Part shown: in pieces, positions 55,485-64,000 of the stretch
Layout: every line of letters begins with the position of its first letter
Position numbering within the stretch: the first letter of the stretch is position 1
From: Thinopyrum elongatum
Lineage: Eukaryota > Streptophyta > Magnoliopsida > Poales > Poaceae
NCBI GenBank assembly: GCA_011799875.1
Contig: CM022302.1
Location: 177,622,942-177,686,941 of the forward strand
Reading direction: 5' to 3'
Length of the DNA stretch: 64,000 bases
Position numbers and translations under genes: made by a program
Notes under the pieces: model-generated
Seen by the model: the letters and a program-made list of their open reading frames with translations, nothing else
Database searches by the model: none
Told to the model about the DNA's origin: nothing

Positions 55485-56590
55485 CATCACGTCCGTGACA
55501 AGTAGATCTACTCCTACCTGCATCTACTACTATTACTCCACACATCGACCACTATCCAGCATGCATCTAGTGTATAAAGTTAACAAGAACGGAGTAACGC
55601 CTTAAGCAAGATGACATGATGTAGAGGGATAGATCCAATCAATATGGTAAAAACCCGACATTTTTATCCTTGATGGCAACAATACAAATACGTGCCTCGC
55701 TACCACTTCTATCACTGGGTGGGGACACCGCAAGATTGAACCCAAAACAAAGCACCTCCCCGATTGCAAGATAGATCAATCTAGTTGGCCAAACCAAATC
55801 AATAGATCGGAGAGAAATACAAAGCTATCTTAATCATGCATAAAAGACTTCAGAGAAGACTCAAATAATATTCATAGATAATCTGACCATAAATCCACAA
55901 TTTATCGGATCTCAAAAAATGCACCGCAAAAGAAGATTACATCAAATAGAACACCAAGAACATCGAGGAGAACATTGTATTGAAGATCAAAGAGAGAGAA
56001 GAACCATCTAGGTACTAGCTATGGACCCGTAGGGCTGTGGTAAAATACTCACACATCATCGGAAGGGCATCAAGGTTGATCTAGAGGCCCTTCGTGATCG
56101 AATCCCCCTCCGACAGAGTACCAGAACAGGTCTCCAGATGGGATCTGACGAGGACAGAAACTTGCGGCAGCGAAAAAGTATTTTTGGTGTGCCCTCTGGT
56201 ATACGGGGAATATTTGGGTATTTATGGAGCAAAGTTTAGGGTTAGGAGAGCCTCGAGGGGCCCACAAGGTGGGGGGCGCCCCCCTAGGGTGCGCCTCCCG
56301 AGCTTGTGGCTCTCTCGTGACCCTTCTGGCCTCCTCCCGAAGCTTCCTAGGTGTCTTCTGGTCCAGGAAAAATCGTCGAAATGTTTTGTTCCGTTTGGAC
56401 TCCGTTTGGTATTGATTTTCTGTAAAAGACAAAAACAAGGAAAAAACAACTACTGGCACTGGGCACTAGGTTAATAGGTTAGTCCCAAAAAATGATATAA
56501 AATAGCATAATAATGCATATAAAACATCCAAGATGGATAATATAATAGCATGGAACAATGAAAAATTATAAATACGTTGGAGACGTATCA
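55485..56590 (-). repeat. Solo LTR F, right part
   Basis: Continues the LTR begun at 20836; the minus-strand start TGATACGTCTCCAACG is at 56590. Minus TATA-like CATAAATA lies at about 56225-56217. Upstream are the CCACAAG (56262-56268) / CTTGTGG (56303-56309) repeat and inner GGGGGCGCCCCC (56272-56283). No clear 5-bp duplication flanks F: 20831-20835 is CTTTC, while 56591-56595 is AGCTT. Confidence 0.85.
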
Positions 56591-57009
56591 AGCTTCGGCG
56601 TTAACATCTTGTAGTACGTGATCTTGCTGTGCACCACGGCTTTCCGGCGAACTAGGGGACGGCTGATGCGGGCTAGGGATCGAAAGGTGTGAGAATGGTT
56701 AGAGAGGAGGTGTGGTTTTGGGGCAGTGGTGACCGGCTGGCCGTGTGTTAGTACTAGTTGTAATAAGGTACTACAAGGAGCACTCCATCCTCTACTACAG
56801 ATGTTGCCAGTACTCCACTAGTATTACTACTCCTAGTACTATTGGACTGGGGGCTTCAAAAAATACTACTATTGGACTGGCTAGACGTGGCAAAGTCCTA
56901 GTAGCAAAAGCATGCGCGAGAACAAGCATTCACGTGTTTGAATAGAAATCGGAAACCATTTTCTGTTTGAATACAAATCTAGGAGTATGTACGAATCTAA
57001 CAATATTGA

Positions 57010-57117
57010 TTGGGCATTGTTGAATGTTGAGACTTTTCTCTGTAAGTTTGATCAAAGTAGAGATACTTTGACTACACACAAAACTTATATGTAGACTCAA
57101 AAGGACCAGAGGGAGTA
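57010..57117. mobile_element. fragment of a Stowaway-like MITE
   Basis: Ends in GGACCAGAGGGAGTA, the typical right terminus of Triticeae Stowaway elements, with the internal words ACTTTGAC and ACTTATATG common to them. A matching left terminus (CTCCCTC) is not seen, so it is truncated. Confidence 0.55.
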
Positions 57118-57400
57118 TATTGTACATTCAAAAGTGAAACAAAGATTGAATGCCCTTTACATATGATTTGCAGATGCTATGATCACCGGTTCAAAAATTT
57201 GAATCCACTTTAGGTTAAATTCTAATATTTGAAACTTTTTTAGGGATTCAAATACCATGTGTCTTCTTATATGCATAATGTGTCTCACACACCCAACATA
57301 GAGTGATGTCACAATTTTTTTCTTTGACGCACCATCTCTCTGTATCACACATGCACCCACTCGATATCTCTCAGTTTCTTGTCGGGTCCTCTCTGTCTAT

Positions 57401-57428
57401 CTCTCTCTCTCTCTCGCACACACACACA
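57401..57428. repeat. (CT)n(CA)n microsatellite
   Basis: About seven CT units followed by about six CA units. Confidence 0.85.
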
Positions 57429-57467
57429 TACCACCTCTCTTCCTCTTTGTGCATGCCTGCTTCTTCT

Positions 57468-57709
57468 TGTGCTTGCGTTGATTTTTCCTTGAAGAGGAAA
57501 GGGTGATGCAGCAAAGTAGACATAAGTATTTCCCTCAGTTAAGAACCAAGGTATCAATCCAGTAGGAGGCACAAGCAAGTCTCCAATATATGCACCTGCA
57601 CAAACTAACAAACACGTGCACACAACGTGAAAAAAGGGGTTGTTAATCCCTTCACGGTCGCTTGCAAGAGTGAGATCTAATAGAGATAGATGTAAAACAT
57701 AAATAGAAG
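57468..57709 (-). repeat. Fragment I: end of an F-type LTR, cut by B
   Basis: TGTGCTTGCGTTGATTTTTC, then the AAGAGGAAAGGGTGATGCAG block, closely matching F from 20836. It stops at 57709 where B begins; the rest presumably lies beyond B outside the window. Confidence 0.85.
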
Positions 57710-58636
57710 TGTCGTGGTAGAACACGGGCACCTATGAGGCCATCGGCCCCTTTCTGGTTCGGCAGGGGGGAGGACGCATTGCACAAAGAGCGGAGGCCAT
57801 GGGACAGCACGGCAGTGGTGACACTGGTGGTTTTTACCTAGGTTCAGGCCACTGAGAAGCGTAAAACCCTACTCCTGCTTTGGTGGATTGATGGGGAGAT
57901 CGTGAAGAACGCGCGGCGCTCGAGCCCGGCAAGGTCGCCTTGGGGAGAGCAGCTACGCGTGTATGAGTACACGAGGGTCGAAATCCTTTCTAAGGTTGCC
58001 ACAGTCCTCCTTTTATAGGCTAAGGGGTTACCACAATGGCAAAACAGTCATTATCCAGCGATTAGATAGCTAACAGTGCTATCGTACCTAACTCTGGCAA
58101 TTAGGACAAAGTGCATTAAATGCACTGCCATGTGTCGCACTGTGGATGCGGTACGGCAGGCCTGCAATGCCGCTTTAGTCATCTTCCATCTATCTACTTG
58201 ACACGCCTCTGGACGGGTGTCATATAGAGGTGATCTTCCTCCTAAATGGCTGCCACATGTCAAATGACAGCCACTTAGTTATCTGGGGGCTCGACACCGC
58301 ACCGATGGATGACATGCGTTGCGATGCGGTGGAGCGGTGGTGCCTTGGTGGGGATGTAGGCCTCTAATGGCCCCGGCAATCCTTGCCAGGGAAGTCTTGG
58401 GACTTGTCTTCGGGGTGGCCTCGACCTGACCAGGCTCGCCTGCCCGGCAAGGGACATTTTTCCTTAGTGATATCTTGCTGTCTTGGCTTGTCTTAGTCTT
58501 CTTGATCCGCCCTTTGATTTCTCAAGAGCTCTCTCTGGCTTGGTTTTATCTTGAATGCTTGGTGCTGCCGGGTCGGAGGCCTACTGTCAGTGCACAAGTC
58601 AAGGGAGACATACACCCCTGTTTGTGTACCCCGACA
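57710..58636 (-). repeat. 3' LTR of B
   Basis: 927 bp, TGTCGTGGTAGAACACG to TACCCCGACA. The minus-strand TATA is at about 58018-58009. About the same length as A's LTRs but clearly diverged from them. Confidence 0.92.
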
Positions 58637-58893
58637 GAAGCCCCCGGGCCTGAGCCATACGTGTCGCCGGACACGTTGGGTTAGGCCCCAAACGGTGCAT
58701 GAACACGTGTCGAAGGAACACTGCGTGTGCAGTGGTTTTTCATGATGATGAGTCGTCTCAACGTCTACTCCGCGTAATTACCGTAGGTCGTGGGGTCGTG
58801 GGACTGTAGCAGTTAATGTAAAATGGTAACTTCCTGAGAGGAAGTAGCGAAGAGCGACCCCCCTCCCACGTCCGTTCCTCATAAAAGAGAAAA

Positions 58894-60825
58894 ATGCGAA
58901 GGGGCCCTGCTCATTCGCATCCATTCCCCCCTCCATCATCTTCCTCTTCAAGCCAAGCAACTGCCCCTGCACCCGCATTCGCCTCCGATCTCCCACCCCG
59001 TGTTCCACCTTCCACGCAGCCCCGAAGAATGGGGAAGAAAGCCGCCGAAAGGGGGAAGCGGCCGGCCATCACGAAGGAAGCCACGACGGAGGGAAAAAAG
59101 AAGAAAGCGGCGGAGCTAGACAGGAAGCGGCGGGAAGATGTAGTGTTCTTCCTGTCGAGCTTGGATAGCAACACCCTGGCCGTGAGGTATGCGTATATGT
59201 GGGGGAGAGAAGTCCCGAAAGGGCATGGTGCTCCCGCGGTTTTGGCAGAGGGGAAAGAGGACCCGCCAAATTCATACCGCTTTTTCTGCGCATATTTCCT
59301 CTGCGGCCTCAGCCCTCCTTTCTCTGATATCTTTGAGGTGATGATGGTGGTGTACGGATTCCACCTTTTGGATTTCACGCCAAATGCAATGGCGTGCATG
59401 GCGATTTTCCCCCATCTATGCGAGAACTTCGTCGGAGTAGCCCCTAGCATGGATCTGTTCAGGCACTTCTTCGTCCTGCGGGTTGAGGACAAGAATCTCT
59501 GCTCCAAAAATATAAGCTGGATCCCCCGGGTGGCGAGGAATGCTTGGGATTACCTTCCTGGTCAGCAGCGCGGTACATGTGAAGAATGGAGGGCAGATTG
59601 GTGCTCGATTCAGGATGCGGACGCTCCAGAGTACTGCCGGGCGCGGACGGAGTGCGTCGTGCACGGCAAGGATTGGGGGAAGCTAGGCCTTACCGATGAT
59701 AGGCTTTGCCCGGCTTTGAATAGGATCGCTCGCCTCAAGGCTGCCGGGCTAACCATTGAACTGGTGGGGGCTGACTTCCTCCGACGCCGCATTGTGCCGC
59801 TGCAGCAAAGGGACAGGTTTGCCTGGTGGTACGGAGATGCAGGGGATAGGATGCGCATGTACCCAGGCCTCACTAACAACCTAATAGTTTACGGCCATGC
59901 CTGGCTATGCAAACAGCTGTTCGGCAGCCTTGGGCCATTCAAAATGCCGGCAAAGGTCGTCCCACTGAATATCAGTTCCGCCCTGGACCAGATTTTGAAG
60001 TGGATGCCCGACTGCAATGCTTATGGAGTTGCAAACGATTGGCAACTACCAGAGCTTGACGAGGAGATCGAGTGGGTTTCCAATTTGGAAGAAAGGGCTT
60101 CCAGGGTAGAGGGCAACATGTTCAAGTGCACCTCCACTGCGGAAGCAGAGTACATCAAGAGGCAGATTGAGGAGGACAAGGCACTTCGGGCTGCCGGGAA
60201 GGCAAAGCAGAGAAGAGTGGAGCAAGAGGAAGAGGAGGAGGCCGAAGACGAGGGCTCTTCTCACGGTAGAAGCGAGGGGCATGCCACGGAGGAAACTGCT
60301 GGGGACGAGCCTGCCGAGGGTGATCCTCCCGGGGATAAGCCTGCCGGGATCGAAGCCTTGTATGCTGCGGCAGCGGAAGTCCAGGAAAAGGACGGGGCCG
60401 AGGAGGTGGAGCAGCCTAAGGAGGAGTGGCTCACAGTGGGCCCTCAAGCCCCTGAACCAGACCTGGAGCAGCGTCCACGCAGGAGGCCTAGCCGGGGAAT
60501 CGCGGCCCCTATCCCTGCGCCTGTCGCCAAGAGGGAGAAGAAGACCATCTCTAAGGGCGATGGGCCGGACGTGGTGCGCCGCCATTCTTCTCGTATTTTT
60601 GGTGCCAAGACCCCTCATACCAAGCGGCGAGCCATCATAGGAGTCGACCCCAGCTCCAAATCAAGCTCGGGCTCTTCACGCAGCTCGTCCTCGCTGGAGC
60701 CCCCGGCCTCCTCAAAAGGCTTGAAGCTGCCAGGAAGCACCGCTCCTCCGACCCTGAAGAGAGGCAGAGCGACCCCACCGCCTATGGAGTTCACGCTGGG
60801 CTCCATGCTCATCGATTCAGAGTAA
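58894..60825 (+). CDS. antisense 'putative gypsy type transposon' (Transposase_28-like) protein of B, exon 1
   Basis: ATG at 58894, 643 codons, no internal stop. Residues 1-45 are Pro/Ser-rich and 46-85 Lys/Arg-rich (KKKKAAELDRKRRED), possibly nuclear-targeting. The conserved domain runs from about 88 to 300 (LSSLDSNTLAVRYAYMWGRE, NSYRFFCAYFLCGL, MMVVYGFHLLDFTPNAMACM, HLCENFVGVAP, MDLFRHFFVLRVE), which I recognise as Pfam 'putative gypsy type transposon'. Then come a Trp-rich stretch (EEWRADWCSIQDADAPEYC), an acidic region (about 435-510) and a basic Ser/Pro tail. The final TAA overlaps a GTAAGG donor at 60822, so translation probably continues into exon 2. The biochemical role is unknown despite the family name. 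Confidence 0.78.
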   Translation: MRRGPAHSHPFPPPSSSSSSQATAPAPAFASDLPPRVPPSTQPRRMGKKAAERGKRPAITKEATTEGKKKKAAELDRKRREDVVFFLSSLDSNTLAVRYAYMWGREVPKGHGAPAVLAEGKEDPPNSYRFFCAYFLCGLSPPFSDIFEVMMVVYGFHLLDFTPNAMACMAIFPHLCENFVGVAPSMDLFRHFFVLRVEDKNLCSKNISWIPRVARNAWDYLPGQQRGTCEEWRADWCSIQDADAPEYCRARTECVVHGKDWGKLGLTDDRLCPALNRIARLKAAGLTIELVGADFLRRRIVPLQQRDRFAWWYGDAGDRMRMYPGLTNNLIVYGHAWLCKQLFGSLGPFKMPAKVVPLNISSALDQILKWMPDCNAYGVANDWQLPELDEEIEWVSNLEERASRVEGNMFKCTSTAEAEYIKRQIEEDKALRAAGKAKQRRVEQEEEEEAEDEGSSHGRSEGHATEETAGDEPAEGDPPGDKPAGIEALYAAAAEVQEKDGAEEVEQPKEEWLTVGPQAPEPDLEQRPRRRPSRGIAAPIPAPVAKREKKTISKGDGPDVVRRHSSRIFGAKTPHTKRRAIIGVDPSSKSSSGSSRSSSSLEPPASSKGLKLPGSTAPPTLKRGRATPPPMEFTLGSMLIDSE

Positions 60826-60905
60826 GGAAAATTTCATCTCTTCTTGTCGAGGCATTGTGCACTTGTAGGTTTGCTGACCCAATCTTGCTTTGTCATTTTT
60901 GGCAG
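60822..60905 (+). other. predicted intron 1 of the B antisense gene
   Basis: 84 bp, donor GTAAGG, acceptor TTTGGCAG. Removal joins an acidic reading frame on both sides (DEEETLAHRAKRSKQ follows). A has the same donor (about 49752) and an acceptor TTGACAG (about 49833) at the equivalent place. Confidence 0.6.
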
Positions 60906-62975
60906 AGATGAGGAAGAGACCCTCGCCCACCGGGCCAAGCGATCCAAGCAAGTGGATGCGTTGAGGCCTTCGGAGGGCACGGTCTTGGCGGGAGGCAGCA
61001 TGGATGATCCTGCGCCAAGCCCATGACCCAGCCCCTAGTACGAAGGTATGGGGCAGGCCCTCCCCGCCAGCGAGGGCATGGGAGAGCGGGTCCTTTCTTC
61101 TGCCAAGGGAAAGGGAGAGCTTGTCCAGAGTGAGGCTCCCCAGGAGGGGCTCACCTTGCCCGATGCCCAAGCCGAGAAATCCCTGGCAAGGGCCTCCACG
61201 GAAGGATCGGCTCATGCTGATTTAGTGAGTACCGAAGAAGGGGCCGAGGGTCATGCCCCGGCAACGGGTGTCGCCGGGGAAACCGATGCCCCCCCACGGC
61301 AAACATCTCCAGGTAATTTGCTCGCTCTTCGCCTTCTGTTGTTCATTTTATTTCTGCTTCAAGTCTCTGGCTTTCTGATGCATATTATTTCCTTGTCGTC
61401 TCTTGCTGATCTCACTTGCAATCCTAGTGGCCGAGGAACCAAAGCTGCTGGAGGAGGTGGCCAACATTCGCAAAGATGCTGCTGAAGAGGCCGCCAAGAT
61501 CGCTGCCACGGAAGGCCAGGAACACACTGCCGGGGATGTCCGAGAGGTCCCAGAGAAGGCCCCTGGCAGTGTGCCAGGACTGGGGGTAGTGGTCGAAGAG
61601 AAGGTTCCTATTCATACCATGAGCCCTCCTCCCAAGTTTGGCACCTCGGCCGCGGCCCTGCAACCATCTTCGAGCAGTCTGGCGTTGGTCCTTGCCTAAC
61701 CTGGTCTTGGAGCTCCCGACTCATCCGCAGCAGTAAGTGCCGACCTCGATGAAAAGATCCAGTGCATCATGTCACCGTTGTCCCAACGAGTTGAAGAGGC
61801 TGATGACTCGGTTAGCGCAGTCTTGGACCTGTCCTTTCTGGAGTCTGTGGCAGCAGGCATCAAGGAGATGCAAAACAGGTACAACTAGAAGGGGCAGGCA
61901 TTCAACGAGCAATGCAACTCTGCCAACCTCATGGATCAGAAACTGAGGGACAAGGGAAATGAACTACGTGAGTGGCACGGCAAGCAGTTCCAAATCCTTC
62001 AGCGGCAACAAGAGGTGATCACTATGGCCAAGGAGGATGTCGCCGCCCGGGAAGCTCGTTTGGCGGAGCGCGCAGTGCTTCTGAACGCCAAAGAGAAGGA
62101 AATCTCTTCCCGCGAAGAGAACCTCAAGACCACCCTCCGCAACAAGGATGAGGAGCTGGAGGTCCTTGACCAGCAGCGTACCAAGGATCTGGAGGACAAG
62201 CACAAGGCGGCCCTCGACGCGCTCACCCATGATTCTGCTGCTCAGCTGAAAAAGATTGCTGATGACCTTGCCGCTGCGTCCACTACGAAAGCTGATCTTG
62301 ACTAACAGGTGGCCAAACTGACAGAGGAGCTTGCCGGGAGTGCCAAGGAGACTGCGGCCCTCAAGGAGGAAGTGCGGAAGGCAGAAATACTTCTGAAAGA
62401 GGTGCAATCGCAGCTTTCATCCAAGAGCCAGGATCTTAACACTGCCAACAGCTCCATCCCTGATATGAAGGCACGGCTTGGTACTTTGGAAAGCAAAATT
62501 GAGTTTGCCGACGCCCGTTAGAGGCAGCTGATGAAGGACCTGGACAACTCTAGACTCCACCGAAAAGATGCAGAGAACAAGTTGGGGAACCAAGTTGGCA
62601 GCGCGACCTCTGGATCAAGAATGTGGTGGATATCGCCGAGCGCCTCTCTGCCCAGATCGCAACAATGAAGATGAAGAGCTGGGCTTCTCTATGGGCCAAC
62701 ACGAAGTTCCTAGTGTCAAGTTGTCGCTCTTCTTCGAGGGGTTGATTGAGGGGCTGAAGACATATGAGGACGAGAGGGACGCATGCTTTGTCCATGAGTC
62801 TCGGAAGCTCGCCCGCGACGCCCTCTTCATGGTATTGAGCAATCTCGTCTTCCGCCATCCGGACCTTGACCTTGCCGATGGCTTCAGGAGGCTGCCGGCG
62901 GGCGCCGATGTTTCTGCCGCCGAGGAGAAAGCTGCCCCCTTCGCCGACAAGGTTCTTTCCATCCCCGGGGTCTGA
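60906..62975 (+). pseudogene. 3' part of the B antisense gene: coiled coil and C-terminal domain, with stops
   Basis: After intron 1 the frame meets TGA at 61024-61026, also present in A at the same place, so this may be the real end of one product or an unrecognised intron. Coding similarity to A continues: 61048-61312, then past intron 2, 61428-61699 (EEAAKIAATEGQ). A long heptad-rich coiled coil follows, 61800-62520 (MDQKLRDKGNELREWHGKQF, LKKIADDLAAASTTKADLD, LTEELAGSAKETAALKEEV), and a globular C-terminus at about 62690-62975 (HEVPSVKLSLFFEGLIEGL, LARDALFMVLSNLVFRHPDL). Single stops break it at 61697, 61886, 62303 and 62519. Coiled-coil oligomerisation is inferred. Confidence 0.6.
61313..61427 (+). 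other. predicted intron 2 of the B antisense gene
   Basis: 115 bp, T-rich, donor AGGTAATTT, acceptor TGCAATCCTAG; splicing joins TSP to VAEEPKLLEE in frame. In A the donor is mutated (GGATAATCC) although the flanks are alignable. Confidence 0.55.
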
Positions 62976-64000
62976 GAAGACAGCCATGCACAGCCGTGAA
63001 CTATTCTTGTTGCCGTGGTGCCCTGTAAAAAAAACATAATGCATGTCTCATGTTTAGGCCTGTACTATATTTGCTTTTGCACTTGTCGAACTGGTATTTA
63101 ATTAAGCTTAAGCGCATGTTATCCCTCTTGTGTTTTACCCATGGATGCTCGTATGGTTGTCTTGTTTTTGTGTGTTTCGGCTGCCCGCTAGTAGCATGCT
63201 GTCGTGATTGCTGTGAGGAGCGGGTCCTTAGCATTCAGCTGGCGAGGACATGCCCCGACAGGTTTTTCCTTAGGAGTCTTTGACGCAGCCACCCACTTGT
63301 TGAGCAGGCTCGAAACAAAGCAGGGGCGCAAACAAATCCGGCAAGGTGCCATCACACGAGAGATTTAACCATACAAAGAAAACATGGGTGTCCGAGGGAT
63401 AAGCAAATGCAAAACTCTGGAGGGAGAGTTGGTGAGCATGTTGACTTAGTTTTTTTTTTCATGCTTTCCTCCTTTCACTGTCGCCGTTGTTTATCATGTC
63501 CGCATACTTTGAGAGGACAGCATTTGCGTTCCCGCCCTTAGTCTGCTGAATCAACATGAAAAACGCATGCAAGAGGGAAACTTGGTAGTTTATTAGTTGC
63601 ATGTCCGCCCCTGGCAAGGGCCAGAAGGGGATAATCGAACGCCTGCAGGCGACAATGCATAGCGAAAAAGGAAGGGTCGACTCCTCTCTCCTCTCCCTTT
63701 TGCTGTTGACGATACCACGACTGTAGGCATAAGGTCACGCTAGCGCGGACAGCCCTGCCGGAGCGCGCTTGTCGGGGCGTCGATCAACGGATTTTGCACC
63801 AGTGCTTCACTCGGGATTTTCCCTCATCGGGGTAAATGCTGGACCGAGTTCCATGTGGGCCTATCGACGTCGAAGATGCCACCCCATGCGCAGCTTCGAT
63901 CGTCGACGAGCGAAAGTGGAGGAGGAGGAGGCCACATACCATGCTTTCCGCTTGCCTTAGTGATTTTCTCAGTCACCGGGCATGCTTGGCGGGAACCCGC
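62976..64000 (-). other. B internal region after the antisense gene
   Basis: Collinear with A 51912-52930 (shared landmarks AGCATTCAGCTGGCGAGG and ACTGGTAGTTTATTAGTT-like words). No supported ORF. Confidence 0.6.

Larger units (their letters stand above)
56591..57467. other. low-copy locus, right piece (upstream side of the gene remnant)
   Basis: Read on the minus strand, about 56700-56591 looks like a 5' leader/N-terminal coding stretch and is in frame with the gene remnant at 20807. The remainder is AT-rich flank with a MITE fragment (57010-57117) and CT/CA microsatellites. There is no complete gene. Confidence 0.45.
57710..64000 (-). mobile_element. Element B: second element of A's family, running off the right edge
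   Basis: 3' LTR at 57710-58636, then the PPT (minus CCCGGGGGCTTC) and a plus-strand antisense gene collinear with that of A. By comparison with A, B's PBS and 5' LTR should begin a few hundred bases beyond 64000. Its antisense gene is better preserved than A's. Confidence 0.9.

Noticed and set aside
58911..59507. 198-codon minus-strand ORF opposite the B gene
   Set aside because: Exact shadow of the conserved plus-strand gene; the motifs and similarity to A are in the plus frame.
1..64000. tRNA or rRNA genes
   Set aside because: Only tRNA-complementary primer-binding sites were found; no cloverleaf or rRNA-like block was seen.

Overview
This window reads as intergenic DNA from a large grass genome, almost certainly a Triticeae species (wheat, Aegilops, barley or rye). 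The evidence is a dense stack of nested Gypsy-type (RLG) LTR retrotransposons, tRNA-Asp-type primer-binding sites (TGGCGCCATTGCCGGGGAG), LTR ends of the TGATACGTCTCC / TGATACGTCC / TGTAACACCCC kinds common in that tribe, a Stowaway-like MITE, and no bacterial-type operons. Family names are not assigned because no database was available. I label the elements G, H, F, E, D, C, A, B and I.

Stratigraphy, oldest to youngest. Level 0 is an apparently low-copy locus, now in three pieces (8778-9496, 19071-20835, 56591-57467). It holds one recognisable gene remnant (20130-20807, minus) with three 31-residue repeats. Level 1 insertions: G (up to 8777, minus), H (9497-19070, minus, TSD GAATT), the MITE (9059-9401, TSD TA), F (solo LTR, 20836-21291 plus 55485-56590) and I (LTR fragment from 57468). 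Level 2: E (21292-55479, minus, TSD ATAGG) sits in F, an unnamed element (1-3329) sits in G's LTR, and B (57710 to beyond the window) sits in I. Level 3: D (24228-45282, plus, TSD ATACA) and A (46689-54158, minus, TSD CGATG/TGATG) sit in E. Level 4: C (27284-39092, minus, TSD ACAGG) sits inside D's reverse-transcriptase gene. LTR-LTR divergence judged by eye (C about 1-3%, D about 2-3%, H clearly more) agrees with this order.

Protein content. Only D carries a full gag-protease-RT-RNase H-integrase set. It is interrupted by C and also has two frameshifts and one stop codon. H keeps a broken gag and protease plus an Athila-ORF1-like protein, with no RT or integrase. G keeps a gag remnant. C lacks gag-pol but encodes two related minus-strand proteins of unknown family and a short antisense TATA-led reading frame. 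A and B carry, antisense to their own LTR/PBS/PPT polarity, a long gene with the 'putative gypsy type transposon' domain, a long coiled coil and predicted introns. E appears non-coding. C, E, G, H, A and B would therefore depend on proteins from other elements.

Most interesting signals. (1) A GC-rich palindrome ends 33-44 bp upstream of a TATA-like box in LTRs of four families (D, F, G, H), and a second copy of this module lies in front of the accessory ORF in both D and H, suggesting an internal promoter. (2) A non-coding 3' block with ordered conserved motifs, including a small hairpin, is shared by D, G and H. (3) A and B contain a spliced antisense gene. (4) C contains a pair of paralogous proteins with a faint dsRNA-binding-domain-like pattern. 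(5) A host-gene remnant has its upstream region displaced by about 35.8 kb of nested insertions. No rRNA, tRNA gene or CRISPR array was seen.
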